From Phycisphaeraceae bacterium (GTDB lineage: Bacteria > Planctomycetota > Phycisphaerae > Phycisphaerales > UBA1924), in assembly GCA_019636695.1 (NCBI GenBank), contig JAHBXD010000007.1, forward strand, positions 62,001 to 126,000: a stretch of DNA of 64,000 nt, in the 5' to 3' direction. The notes below the pieces were generated by a model. It saw only the letters and a list, made by a program, of their open reading frames with translations, ran no database searches and was not told the origin of the DNA. This document shows, piece by piece, positions 1 through 8,491 of this stretch. The position numbers were made by a program, and so were the translations under genes. Within the stretch, counting starts at the first letter, position 1; each line of letters opens with the position of its first letter.

Positions 1-1521
1 GCCGGAAAGCGGGATGGGTTTGCCATCGACGGAGATGCCGGCGACGCCGACGAGCACGGCGTCATCGAGCACGGCGATGTGCTCGACATGAGATTCGGCA
101 CAAACCACCAGGGTTATGCCTTCATGCTCGATGATCTCGGGTTTCTTCCCGTCGGGCACCGAGAGCATGATGGGCGAACCGTTGATTGAAATTTCACCCT
201 GTCCGCCCGCAGGTCCGAAGCAGACCAGCGTTTTGCCGACCAGAGCCAGCGCATTGAGGGCGCAGAAGTCGAGGTGCGCGCGACCGGCAAGATGCACATT
301 GAGCAGGCACCACGCTACACGCTGCGAAGCAAGATCGACCTCAAGCGTCGAGCCGTCAGGCATCAGCAGACGATGGCGAGAGCGTTCCCGCTTTGATGAG
401 GTCGTTGGTGGGGCGAAGACGAAAAGCACATCACCCTGTGACCCGCGTCGATGCACAACCGAGACCCCGCCATCTGTGATTCCCGGTGCGGCGATGATGG
501 GGTGATATTCCGGATCGAGGTGTGAAAGGACTTTGCCGAAGTGCGTGCTGAAGAGGGCGATTTTTCGGACTGCGTCGTACGAGGATCCCGGGCGACCGTG
601 TTCGGCGACGGGCGCCTGGCGGTCAAAGCTCTGGGTGACGAACCCCGGGGATGCGCCTGCAATGCGACCGCCGCGGAAGCCGAAGTTACTTCCCCCGGCG
701 AAGGGGTCGATGTTGAATTGTCCGCCGCCGGCCAGAATTTCGGCGAGGCGACGTTGGATTTCGAAGGGTGAGAGCTTATCGGAAGCTGAGTGGCCGATGG
801 TTTCGATGGGAGAAGTCGAGAAATCGATGACAAGCCTCGGGCGTGAGGGCTTGACGACAGCCAGTTGGCGCATCGTTGCGAGCATGTCCTGGCTGCCCGT
901 CCAGCAATCGATTTCACTTTCGACCTGCGGCCACAGATTGTTGGCGTTGATCGTGGGGACGTTGAGGCCGGCTTCGCGAAGGTATCGGTGAAGTTCGCCG
1001 AGGTAGGATTCGGCGAGTTGGTCGTGACCGCACGTCCAGCTTGATTCGTTCTGGATGAGCACGATGGGACCGCCGCCGCCCGGACTGGTGACCTGCAGAT
1101 CGCGGACCTGATCGGCCACGGCGGTGATGTACCGGCTGGCGGCTTCAAGGAAACCTTGGTTCGCGGTTCGGAGGGCAATGGCCGGGTTGTGGATGAGCCA
1201 AGGGGGCAGACCGCCCATGTCCCACCCTGAGCCGATGTAGGGGCCGACACGAAGGATGCAGTACATCCGGGCATCGGCGATGAGATGGACGAAGTGCCTG
1301 AGATCGAGATCATCGGCAAAGTCGAAGACACCCGGGCGCGGCTCGTGGATGCTCCAAAAGATCGGGGTTTCGATGCAGTTCAGCCCGGCGTGTCGTGCGA
1401 GGCGGATTCTTTCGGCCCAGTGCGCCCGGGGAACCCTGGCGTAATGGATGGCTCCGCTCGTCAACCACACCCGCCGACCGTCGAGCATGAAACTCCGACC
1501 GTCGAAAGTGACCATCGGCAT
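1..1521 (-). CDS. GH35 beta-galactosidase-like protein, 3' part beyond the window
   Basis: I translated the reverse complement by hand. From an ATG at 1521 the frame is open for 507 codons to the window edge, so the C-terminal part is missing. The ATG has a GGGAG ribosome-binding site 9 bases upstream. The N-terminal half reads like a GH35 TIM barrel: SGAIHYARVPRAHW at the start, then LNCIETPIFWSIHEPRPG, LRVGPYIGSGWDMGGLPPWL, and GGPIVLIQNE, whose Glu159 matches the family acid/base. At the position of the usual nucleophile Glu (family pattern TEYW or TEFW) I read VIDFST, giving Asp233. No signal peptide is visible from this start. Family assignment is solid; hydrolytic activity is uncertain because of the Asp. 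Upstream in-frame alternatives are only TTG/ATT codons. Confidence 0.85.
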   Translation of the reverse strand, partial: MPMVTFDGRSFMLDGRRVWLTSGAIHYARVPRAHWAERIRLARHAGLNCIETPIFWSIHEPRPGVFDFADDLDLRHFVHLIADARMYCILRVGPYIGSGWDMGGLPPWLIHNPAIALRTANQGFLEAASRYITAVADQVRDLQVTSPGGGGPIVLIQNESSWTCGHDQLAESYLGELHRYLREAGLNVPTINANNLWPQVESEIDCWTGSQDMLATMRQLAVVKPSRPRLVIDFSTSPIETIGHSASDKLSPFEIQRRLAEILAGGGQFNIDPFAGGSNFGFRGGRIAGASPGFVTQSFDRQAPVAEHGRPGSSYDAVRKIALFSTHFGKVLSHLDPEYHPIIAAPGITDGGVSVVHRRGSQGDVLFVFAPPTTSSKRERSRHRLLMPDGSTLEVDLASQRVAWCLLNVHLAGRAHLDFCALNALALVGKTLVCFGPAGGQGEISINGSPIMLSVPDGKKPEIIEHEGITLVVCAESHVEHIAVLDDAVLVGVAGISVDGKPIPLSG

Positions 1522-1787
1522 GAAGGGGAACTCCCAGGAGCGCCATCCAGTCAAAATACAGACTGTGGGCGATCAGAAACCGTTCAAATCGGGCTCGCGG
1601 ACCCTCCTGGCGCGCGGCGGACAGTGGAAAGGGAAGCATAGATGAGCCTTCGATAAAGGCAAACGTCGGTGCCCTATCATGCACCAAATATTCTTGATGC
1701 AACCCGCATCGCCGAGATGTGTAGACTCCCCCCCACGGGTGGTTGGGAGACGTCACCCGGCAATCACCATGGAAGAACCTGAAGCGC

Positions 1788-3575
1788 ATGAAGCCACGCC
1801 CCCGAGTTGAGCGATCGTTTAAGAGGTGTTTGCCCGTTGTGCTTGCCGCCGGCATGGTCGTCGGTTCAGGCGGGGGGTGTTCGTCGGGCATGGAAGCGAT
1901 TGACAATCGGACCCGATCATTGATGCGAGAGCGGTCGCTGGCGTTAGGGAAAGACGCAACACCGCCCGCGCGGGTGCTGCAGGCGGAACATGCCGCGCGG
2001 GAATCGATGTATGAGCGAAGGCCGCCGACGCTGAACCCGGATGCAGCTTCGCTGATGTTCGCCAGGGCGAAAGCCGATCGGGACGTGGCGTCATTGTTGG
2101 ATGCGTATTCGACGGCCAGTGAGGAGTATGCCGAGTCGGCCACAAGGCTTGACCTGTTCGGCGTATGGCGGACGGCGCAGCAGATGGGGCGGGAGTATCT
2201 GGCCCAGGAAGAAGATTACATTTTCGCGGCGATTCGATTATTAATTGAGCGGCATCGCTGGAGCCCGCGTCTATTCAACGACACTTCGGTCAATCTCAGC
2301 GGGCGTGGTGATGACGGCGCATGGCGTTCAGCACTTAACGTGATCAACGAACTTCGTGCGACACAGCGGTTGCCTTTCGGGGGTGAGATCGAGGCGCGAT
2401 GGCTCGTCGAAGCCACGCGGCAGTTGCGAGATGTCGCTACGGATCGGTATGTCCAATCGTCGGAGCTGGCGATTTCAGCGACGATTCCGCTCCTGCGCAA
2501 CGCCGGTCGGTATGCCCAGGAGGATATCATTCAGGCGGAACGCAACCTTGTGTACGCAGCGCGGGATTTTGAGCAGTTCCGGCGGGCATACCTCGTGGAG
2601 ATTGCGAGGGATTATTTCGCGCTGCTCCAATCGCAGGCGCAAATCGCCAACCAGTTGCGTCAGATCGAGAGCCAGGAGCGTTTTCTTGAATCGACCGCTG
2701 AGAAGGTGGCCGCTGGTCGACTGCGCGGCTTTCAGGAACGGCTGGTTCGTACGCAGCTGGCCCGGAGCCGGAGCAGCCTGGAGAATCTGCGAGAGCAATA
2801 TCGGCTGCAGCGTTCCAGGTTCAAGATCAGAATGGGTCTCTCTCCCGACATGCCGGTCGAGTTCGATCCGTTTGAACTTGACCTTCCCGTGCCCGATGTG
2901 AGCGAGCTGCACGCTTCGGAATTGGCATTGCTGTATCGGTTGGATCTGCAGAATCGCCGCGATCAGCTCGCGGATGCGCATCGTGCGGTCCGGAATGCCC
3001 GCAATCAGTTGCTTCCGGATTTGAATTTGCGTGCGACCGGCGCGTTGCCTACGGACGAAGACCGGAGCGAGGGCGGCCTGCGATTTGACGGTGATGATGC
3101 GAGGTATTCGCTCGGCGTTACGTTCGGGCTTCCGCTCGACCGAGAGATCGAGCGGCTGAATCTGCGGCAGAGCCTGATTCGCCTGGGGCAGCAGGAGCGT
3201 CAGTACGAGCAATTCCGCGACACGCTGCTGGTCGAGGCGCGTCAAAGCGTTCGGAGCGTCGCGCTGGCACAGTACCAGTTGCAACTGGCCGAAGCGCAGA
3301 TTCGCGACACGGAACTCCGACTGGAAGAACAGCGGATCAATGAAGACATCATCGATCCGCAACAGCGCATCGACACCGAGAACGATCTACTCGAAGCCCG
3401 CAATGCCCGTGACCAGTCGATCACCGATTTGCGCAACGCGATTCTGAATTATCTGCTCGTGACCGGGCAGCTTCGTGTCGAGCCAGACGGCACGATCAAG
3501 CGGTTGCCAGGGATGACCGTGCTCGATGCGGAGGAGCGGCCTCCGCAGTCGTCGGAGAACGGTGAAGGCGACTAA
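1788..3575 (+). CDS. TolC/OEP-family outer-membrane efflux lipoprotein
   Basis: This 595-residue protein resembles the outer-membrane channel of tripartite efflux systems. I chose ATG 1788 over an upstream in-frame TTG at 1743 because it starts a good lipoprotein signal: a basic N terminus, a hydrophobic stretch LPVVLAAGMVVG, and a lipobox ending in Cys31 (GSGGGC). The body is long amphipathic helix with Gln/Glu/Arg heptads in two repeats, typical of the OEP fold (PLLRNAGRYAQEDIIQAERN in the first half, VTFGLPLDREIERLNLRQ in the second). Adaptor (MFP) and inner-membrane pump genes are not adjacent, so its partner is unknown. The downstream neighbour is convergent. Confidence 0.85.
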   Translation: MKPRPRVERSFKRCLPVVLAAGMVVGSGGGCSSGMEAIDNRTRSLMRERSLALGKDATPPARVLQAEHAARESMYERRPPTLNPDAASLMFARAKADRDVASLLDAYSTASEEYAESATRLDLFGVWRTAQQMGREYLAQEEDYIFAAIRLLIERHRWSPRLFNDTSVNLSGRGDDGAWRSALNVINELRATQRLPFGGEIEARWLVEATRQLRDVATDRYVQSSELAISATIPLLRNAGRYAQEDIIQAERNLVYAARDFEQFRRAYLVEIARDYFALLQSQAQIANQLRQIESQERFLESTAEKVAAGRLRGFQERLVRTQLARSRSSLENLREQYRLQRSRFKIRMGLSPDMPVEFDPFELDLPVPDVSELHASELALLYRLDLQNRRDQLADAHRAVRNARNQLLPDLNLRATGALPTDEDRSEGGLRFDGDDARYSLGVTFGLPLDREIERLNLRQSLIRLGQQERQYEQFRDTLLVEARQSVRSVALAQYQLQLAEAQIRDTELRLEEQRINEDIIDPQQRIDTENDLLEARNARDQSITDLRNAILNYLLVTGQLRVEPDGTIKRLPGMTVLDAEERPPQSSENGEGD

Positions 3576-3650
3576 GCGACCGTCCGGCAGCGCATAGTTT
3601 CAGCCTGACGGACGAGGCACACACGAGGTCAAATGCTACGGCAAGGTGCA

Positions 3651-3677
3651 TCACACCCGCGAGCGTCGCGAGTGTGA
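3651..3677. other. Hairpin between convergent genes
   Basis: TCACAC and GTGTGA flank CGCGA-GCG-TCGCG, giving an 11-bp stem with one C.A mismatch. It sits between the stop of the TolC-like gene and the stop of the DUF1080 gene. Neither side has a T tract, so it is not a standard intrinsic terminator. It could still end transcription from both sides. Confidence 0.35.
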
Positions 3678-3720
3678 GGACGCTCCGGGTGAGCACTACC
3701 AAAGCTATATCCGACGTCGA

Positions 3721-5037
3721 TCAGTCGAGTTCGACGAGCCGAATATTGCGGAATTGGATCTCGGTGCCTTCGGATTGCAGGCAGATTTTCCCGGCGACTT
3801 CTTCCACGTCCCAGGCGCGATTCACCTCAATGCCGTTAACACGAAGGATGACTTCGCCCTTGTACACGATGATTTCATAGGTATTCCACTCCCCGGCGGG
3901 GCGCTCGGCGTCCAGGGTCTTGCGGGTGTTGCGACCGCTGGTGCGCGCGGGGTCGGTCTTCATCGTGAATTCACCGATGTTCCAGAAATCTCCCGCGCTG
4001 CCGTGCATCAATTGGGCTTCGACGCTCTTCGGCCAGACCTTATCTTCGCCGATTTGTCGTACCAGGACGCCGCTGTTGCCAGTCTTTTTCGTGATCGGGT
4101 TCCAGCGCCACTCGAGTTTCAAAACGAAGTTCTTGTACGTCTTCTGCGTACTGATGTATCCGGCTGGCGTCCCGCGACAGACGAGCACGCCGTCCTGCAC
4201 ACTCCAGACCGACGCAGGAGACTGTTGCCTGTTCGAGAGTTCGGGTACAAAAGCGTCCCAGCCGGTCAGGTCTCTGCCGTTGAAGAGTACAACCTCCCCC
4301 GGCATCGGCGCCTTGAGATCACGAACCTTGATATTGCGGTAGTGGACCTCATCGCCGTGATCCTGCAGCGCGATATGGCCGACCGACTCCATGCCAAAAC
4401 CGGCGTAGCCACGGAACTTGCTCCAGCGGATTTTATCCTGCCATTCGCGACCGTCCAGACGCGCGTTGACGACTTCACGGCCGTTCAAGAAATGCTGGAG
4501 TACTCCGTCATAGATCCGGATGCGGGCATGGTTCCATTCCCCGGCCGGCTTGGTCGGTTTGTCCGCTGCGGGCGAGCACATTTCGTATACCGAACCGACC
4601 GAGTGCATGTGGTCCGGTGTCATGTTCGATGCTGCGTCATCGAGCACCTGATACTCCGGACCGGTCATCCAAGGAGCGCCGTGCTTTTCACTAGCACGAT
4701 AGATGATTCCGCTGTTCGCGCCGGGCGTAACCCGAAATTCCAGTGAGAGTTCGAAGTCTCCGAACTGGTCGGTTGTCACGATGTCCCCGCCCCCTCCGCC
4801 CTTGGTGTGGCGCAGTTCTCCGTCGACAATCACCCATCCACGCGTGGGGAAAGCCGGTTGCCGGAAGCCTCGCCATCCAGTTGACGTCGCGCCGTCAAAA
4901 AGGAGTTGCCAGCCGCTCGCGGCTTCGATGGCGGTCAAGGTATTCGGTGGCGCCAGTGACTCTGCTCTTTCGTGGTTCGGCGTCGGCGCGCAGAATGCGG
5001 CAGTGCACACAGTGAGCAAGAGGGCGGAAAATGTCAT
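3721..5037 (-). CDS. Secreted protein with two 3-keto-disaccharide hydrolase (DUF1080) domains
   Basis: This 438-residue exported protein starts at ATG 5037, which has a perfect GGAGG 8 bases upstream. The N terminus (MTFSALLLTVCTAAFCAPTP) is a signal peptide. Two DUF1080 (PF06439) lectin-like jelly-roll domains follow. The first runs from about residue 40 (GWQLLFDGATSTGWRGF) to about 225 (VHYRNIKVRDL). The second runs from about 235 (LFNGRDLTGWDAF) to the end (QFRNIRLVEL). Each has the family pattern of an opening FDG/FNG...GW, a central NSG[IV] strand (GANSGIIYR, TGNSGVLVR) and a closing FRNI. Such proteins are abundant in planctomycetes and act on, or bind, oxidised disaccharides or other glycans. 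The exact substrate cannot be read from sequence. Confidence 0.9.
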   Translation of the reverse strand: MTFSALLLTVCTAAFCAPTPNHERAESLAPPNTLTAIEAASGWQLLFDGATSTGWRGFRQPAFPTRGWVIVDGELRHTKGGGGGDIVTTDQFGDFELSLEFRVTPGANSGIIYRASEKHGAPWMTGPEYQVLDDAASNMTPDHMHSVGSVYEMCSPAADKPTKPAGEWNHARIRIYDGVLQHFLNGREVVNARLDGREWQDKIRWSKFRGYAGFGMESVGHIALQDHGDEVHYRNIKVRDLKAPMPGEVVLFNGRDLTGWDAFVPELSNRQQSPASVWSVQDGVLVCRGTPAGYISTQKTYKNFVLKLEWRWNPITKKTGNSGVLVRQIGEDKVWPKSVEAQLMHGSAGDFWNIGEFTMKTDPARTSGRNTRKTLDAERPAGEWNTYEIIVYKGEVILRVNGIEVNRAWDVEEVAGKICLQSEGTEIQFRNIRLVELD

Positions 5038-5121
5038 CAGCGTGTCCTCCGTTGCGGCCGGATCGCCGCAGACGAGCACTGTAGCGAAAGGATGAGAATC
5101 GCGGACGACCGGGGAAGGGAC

Positions 5122-5149
5122 TTGACGCCGCGGCTGGAGCTGGGACTAT
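5122..5149 (+). promoter_or_regulatory. Candidate promoter of the his operon
   Basis: TTGACG at 5122-5127 and GACTAT at 5144-5149 are separated by 16 bases. Initiation about 7 bases downstream would fall at or next to the ATG of the leader ORF (5156), so the leader peptide would be translated from a leaderless or nearly leaderless transcript. The -10 element is weak, and an unseen promoter further upstream is possible. Confidence 0.45.
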
Positions 5150-5155
5150 TGCTTC

Positions 5156-5215
5156 ATGCTGGCTGTTCTTTGCCCGCATCACGCGCATCATCTCCTGCAT
5201 TCAGCAGGCCGGTGA
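5156..5215 (+). CDS. hisL: Histidine-rich leader peptide of the his operon
   Basis: The frame reads MLAVLCPHHAHHLLHSAGR then TGA: 19 residues, five of them His, in two adjacent pairs plus one. It ends 102 bases before the hisG start. A short ORF loaded with codons for the end-product amino acid, followed by overlapping hairpins (5204-5276), is the classical layout of ribosome-mediated attenuation known from enterobacterial his operons. When charged tRNA-His is scarce, a ribosome would stall on CAT CAC / CAT CAT and change the downstream folding. Any Shine-Dalgarno is weak (GGGA about 10 bases upstream). The ORF and its His content are seen directly; function is inferred from composition, position and structure. 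Confidence 0.72.
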   Translation: MLAVLCPHHAHHLLHSAGR

Positions 5216-5276
5216 CGGCGCGGAGACTTTCTATCCGCTGACCACGACGCCGGCCCCTGCCGGCGTCGCTGCTTTT
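5204..5276 (+). promoter_or_regulatory. Attenuator region of the his operon (antiterminator and terminator hairpins)
   Basis: Terminator candidate: CGACGCCGG (5245-5253), loop CCCCTG, CCGGCGTCG (5260-5268), then CTGCTTTT. It is a 9-bp GC stem with a short T run. Antiterminator candidate: GCAGGCCGG (5204-5212), overlapping the end of the leader ORF, pairs with CCGGCC..TGC (5250-5260) with two bulged C's; this excludes the terminator. CTGGCT at 5159-5164 can pair with GGCCGG-type sequence at 5207-5212 as a pause helix. A further perfect 11-bp repeat pairs 5252-5262 with 5291-5301, just upstream of the hisG AGGAGG. All pairings were found by eye; energies were not calculated. Confidence 0.6.
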
Positions 5277-5317
5277 GGGCGGTAGTCGCGCGGCAGGGGC
5301 CTCTGACAGGAGGCCAG

Positions 5318-6190
5318 ATGTCGCAAAATTCCCCAGACAATCTGAAGTTGGCGCTCCCGAAGGGTCGGATGTACGACTCGGTAGTACATTTATTATCGGA
5401 CTCTGGAATTGCCATCTCGGCTTCGCCCCGTGGTTATCGGCCGAGGATCGGCCTTGCAGGCGTTGAGGCCAAGGTGCTCAAACCCCAGGCGATCGTGGAG
5501 ATGTTGACAACCGGAAGGCGAGACTTGGGGTTCGCCGGATCGGATTGGGTTGCCGAACTCGATGCCGACCTGATCGAAGTGCTCGATACCGGACTTGAAC
5601 CCGTTCGCCTCGTCGCGGCCGCTTCACGGGAGATTCTGATCGATCAACGGCTTCCGGCTCGGCGATTGGTAGTGGCATCGGAGATGCAGCACCTTGCCAG
5701 GCAGTGGATCATGCGGCGCGAACTTGATGCGACCTTCGTTCGGTCTTGGGGGGCGACCGAGGTATTGCCCCCGGACGATGCAGATTGCATCGTGGATATT
5801 GCCGCTACGGGGGCCACGCTTGAGGCAAACGGGCTTGTGGTGATTGATGAATTGATGACAAGTTCCACGCGCTTGTATGCCAGCAGAAATGCCTGGGGTA
5901 ATCCCGAGAAGCGGGATCGGATTGAGGAAATCGCACTGGTGCTATCGAGTGTGCTCGAGGCTCGACGCCGCGTGATGCTGGAGGTGAATGTTGTGCCGGG
6001 TAGGTTGGAGGATGTGTGCAACGTCCTCCCCTGTATGAGGGAGCCGACGATTGCCCCTTTACACGGGGATGCCGGCTACGCCGTGAAGGCTGCGGTGCCG
6101 CGAGATGAGTTGCCGCGATTGATCCCGATTATCAAGAACCGTGGGGGGACAGACCTGGTGATATCCCCGATTGCGCAGGTGGTCCCATGA
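5318..6190 (+). CDS. hisG: ATP phosphoribosyltransferase (long form)
   Basis: HisG catalyses the first step of histidine synthesis, joining PRPP and ATP. The start is the ATG at 5318, preceded by AGGAGG. The 290 residues open with the family signature LKLALPKGRMYDS and contain DLGFAGSDW; the PRPP-loop equivalent is VDIAATGATLEANGLVVID. The C-terminal part from about residue 215 (VMLEVNVVPGRLEDVCNVLP to the end) is the ACT-like regulatory domain of long-form HisG. This means it should be feedback-inhibited by His and not need HisZ. It is the first structural gene of the operon and overlaps hisC by ATGA. Confidence 0.97.
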   Translation: MSQNSPDNLKLALPKGRMYDSVVHLLSDSGIAISASPRGYRPRIGLAGVEAKVLKPQAIVEMLTTGRRDLGFAGSDWVAELDADLIEVLDTGLEPVRLVAAASREILIDQRLPARRLVVASEMQHLARQWIMRRELDATFVRSWGATEVLPPDDADCIVDIAATGATLEANGLVVIDELMTSSTRLYASRNAWGNPEKRDRIEEIALVLSSVLEARRRVMLEVNVVPGRLEDVCNVLPCMREPTIAPLHGDAGYAVKAAVPRDELPRLIPIIKNRGGTDLVISPIAQVVP

Positions 6191-7248
6191 TCGGTCCGGC
6201 GTCTTTGACCCAAGCGCGAGGCCTTGGGGCCTATTCGGGGCCACCACCTGTTACGCCTGGGATGTTGAAGTTGGATGCGAATGAAGGCCCGCGCGGGATG
6301 ATGCGATTTGAGGATGTGCTTGCGAAGGTGGATGTTGAGACGATCCGTCAGTATCCGAGAACGGAAGCACTGCGAGGTGCGTTGGCAGAGAGAATGGGAA
6401 TTGACGCAAAGAGCGTGCTTGTGACGGCAGGTGCGGACGATGCGCTTGATCGATGCTGCCGGGCGAGACTCGGTCCGGGAAATTTGGCGATCGTAACGAC
6501 ACCGACGTTCGAGATGATTCCGCGATATGTTCGCGCGGCTGGGGCAGATCTTGATGAAGTGCCGTGGCTGGAGGGGCCATTCCCGATCTGCGAAGTCTTG
6601 GGGCGAATTGGGGAACGAACGGCGGCGATTTTCATCGTGACGCCGAACAACCCGACGGGTGGAATTGCGTCGGAGTCAGATCTGCGGCAGATTGCGGAAG
6701 CCGCTCCCGGTGCGCTCCTTATTGTGGATTTGGCCTATACCGAGTTTGCGGAGGTCGATCTGACTTCGACAGTGCTTTCGATTCCGAATGCGGTGTTGGT
6801 GCGCACCTTCAGCAAGGCGTGGGGGCTGGCTGGTCTACGGGTCGGATGGGTTGCGGGCCAAGCGGACATGATTGGGGCACTGATGGGTGTCGGCAATCCA
6901 TATGCCGTAAGTGGTGTTTCTGCGGCAGTTGCACTTGAGTGTCTTCGTAGCGGTGCATCGGTGATGTCGGCAGGCGTCGAGCAGGTGCGTGCGGAGCGAG
7001 AGCGTCTTCGCATCTGGCTGGCAACTCGGAATATCCGGTCGTCGCCATCACAAGCGAACTTCGTGCTTGTCGAGTTCGGCGATGCCGCGAGTGTGCATCG
7101 AAGGCTGTTTGATGCTGGTGTTTCAGTACGCAAGTTCGATATCCAGCCGCTGAGATCATGGTTGCGTGTGACCTGTCCGGCGGGGGAAGAAGACTTCGTG
7201 CGATTGCTCCATGCGCTTGAAATGGTGATTTGCGAGGTGCAGCCATGA
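6187..7248 (+). CDS. hisC: Histidinol-phosphate aminotransferase
   Basis: HisC converts imidazole-acetol phosphate to histidinol phosphate with PLP. The 353 residues are a fold-type I aminotransferase. LDANEGPRG is the substrate-binding start, TPNNPTGG (N154 region) contacts PLP, D181-x-A-Y184 is the usual D-x-A-Y cofactor site, and SKAWGLAGLRVGW carries the Schiff-base Lys210. The ATG at 6187 overlaps the hisG stop (ATGA), implying translational coupling. Length and motifs are normal for the family. Confidence 0.96.
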   Translation: MIGPASLTQARGLGAYSGPPPVTPGMLKLDANEGPRGMMRFEDVLAKVDVETIRQYPRTEALRGALAERMGIDAKSVLVTAGADDALDRCCRARLGPGNLAIVTTPTFEMIPRYVRAAGADLDEVPWLEGPFPICEVLGRIGERTAAIFIVTPNNPTGGIASESDLRQIAEAAPGALLIVDLAYTEFAEVDLTSTVLSIPNAVLVRTFSKAWGLAGLRVGWVAGQADMIGALMGVGNPYAVSGVSAAVALECLRSGASVMSAGVEQVRAERERLRIWLATRNIRSSPSQANFVLVEFGDAASVHRRLFDAGVSVRKFDIQPLRSWLRVTCPAGEEDFVRLLHALEMVICEVQP

Positions 7249-7832
7249 GCGGCCGAACGGCATCGGTGCATCGTGAAACACGGGAAACGCGGATTGAGGG
7301 TGTAATGGCGATCGACGGCCGGGGGGACGTTGTTGTATCCACAGGGATCGGGTTCCTGGACCATCTCATCACCAGCCTGGCGACGCATGCCGGGTGGGAT
7401 CTGGTGTTACGGTGTGAGGGCGACCTGGATGTGGATGATCACCATACCGCTGAAGATTGCGGGCTGGTGCTCGGAATGCTGGTTGATCAGTCATTAGGGG
7501 CACGGCGTGGCATACGTCGGTTCGGCTGCGCGCATGTGCCCATGGATGAATCCCTTGCGCGCGCTGCGATCGACCTTGTGACGCGTTCGAGCGCGGTGAT
7601 CTATCTGGGGCTGAAGCGACATTTACTCGGCGCACTCGCGTGCGAAAACATCGGTCATGTGCTCCGTACGTTTGCGCATGCGGCACGATGCACATTGCAC
7701 GTCGATGTGCTCAGGGGTGAAAACGACCATCATCGTGCGGAAGCAGCTTTCAAGGCGCTTGCCATGGCGTTTCGCGAAGCGGCTTCGGAGACAGGGGCTG
7801 ATCTTGTGCCGAGCACAAAGGGGGCCATGTGA
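7245..7832 (+). CDS. hisB: Imidazoleglycerol-phosphate dehydratase
   Basis: This is a monofunctional HisB of 195 residues, with no histidinol-phosphatase domain attached. ATG 7245 overlaps the hisC stop as ATGA; an in-frame ATG 15 bases earlier lies inside hisC and is less likely. The two metal-binding repeats are visible: DVDDHHTAEDCGLVLG (His66-His67) and ENDHHRAEAAFKALA near the C terminus, plus STGIGFLDHL near residues 32-41. Because the dehydratase has no phosphatase partner domain, histidinol-phosphatase must be encoded elsewhere; I see none in this window. Confidence 0.96.
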   Translation: MSGRTASVHRETRETRIEGVMAIDGRGDVVVSTGIGFLDHLITSLATHAGWDLVLRCEGDLDVDDHHTAEDCGLVLGMLVDQSLGARRGIRRFGCAHVPMDESLARAAIDLVTRSSAVIYLGLKRHLLGALACENIGHVLRTFAHAARCTLHVDVLRGENDHHRAEAAFKALAMAFREAASETGADLVPSTKGAM

Positions 7833-8491
7833 ATGGCGAGAGTGTCATTGTAAGGACCGGGACGGCCAATCTGGCCTCAGTGGTTGCATGTTTCAATCGC
7901 TGCGAACAAAGGGTGCGCGTGGTGAGCGATGCCCGAATCATTGCTTCGGCCTCATGCGTCGTGCTTCCCGGGGTGGGTAACTTCGCCGCGGCGATGGAAG
8001 TGATTGAATGTCAAGGGTTGCGTGAGGTGCTTTGCCGGCGGATTCAGGAAGGTCGAGCGACGCTGTGCATCTGTCTCGGCATGCAGGTGCTGTTCGAAGC
8101 GAGTGAAGAGTCTCCCGGCATTTCCGGGTTGGGAGCAGTCAAAGGCTGCGTGCGGAAGCTCGGTGGACCACGGGTGCCGCACATGGGTTGGAATCGCGTA
8201 GAGCCGGGCCGCGTGCGCGAGTGCGCGGCGTTGAATGAAAGCACGCGAGCGGGAGAGTGGGATATCGAACCAGGCGAAGCCTATTACGCCCACTCATTCG
8301 CCGCGCAGGCCGTGCCCGAGGGCTGGCGTGGGGCGTGGAGTCATCACGGAGAGGCGATTGTCGGCGCGATGTGGCGAAGGCACGTGCTGGCGTGCCAATT
8401 TCATCCTGAGCTTTCGGGGCGGTGGGGGGAGAGGCTGGTTCGATCGTGGCTCGAGTACACCACCGTGCGTGCGGAGGAGGTCACATGCTGA
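7829..8491 (+). CDS. hisH: Imidazole glycerol phosphate synthase, glutaminase subunit
   Basis: HisH supplies ammonia from glutamine to HisF. It starts with GTG overlapping the hisB stop (GTGA). The 220 residues form a class I glutamine amidotransferase: LPGVGNF for the oxyanion strand, CICLGMQVLFE with nucleophile Cys82, and CQFHPELSG with His192 and Glu194 completing the triad. Adjacent hisF makes the full two-subunit enzyme. Confidence 0.96.
   Translation: MNGESVIVRTGTANLASVVACFNRCEQRVRVVSDARIIASASCVVLPGVGNFAAAMEVIECQGLREVLCRRIQEGRATLCICLGMQVLFEASEESPGISGLGAVKGCVRKLGGPRVPHMGWNRVEPGRVRECAALNESTRAGEWDIEPGEAYYAHSFAAQAVPEGWRGAWSHHGEAIVGAMWRRHVLACQFHPELSGRWGERLVRSWLEYTTVRAEEVTC

Noticed and set aside
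363..1331. 322-codon minus-strand frame overlapping the GH35 gene
   Set aside because: It is out of frame with the GH35 translation, Ser/Pro/Arg-rich and without family motifs. The correct frame runs off the window edge.
3646..4746. 366-codon plus-strand frame
   Set aside because: Antisense to the DUF1080 gene, which has a signal peptide, a strong ribosome-binding site and two recognised domains.
5246..5276. Simple terminator of an upstream gene
   Set aside because: No gene reads toward it from the left; the neighbouring gene is on the other strand and ends 1.5 kb away. Its place after a His-rich ORF fits an attenuator better.
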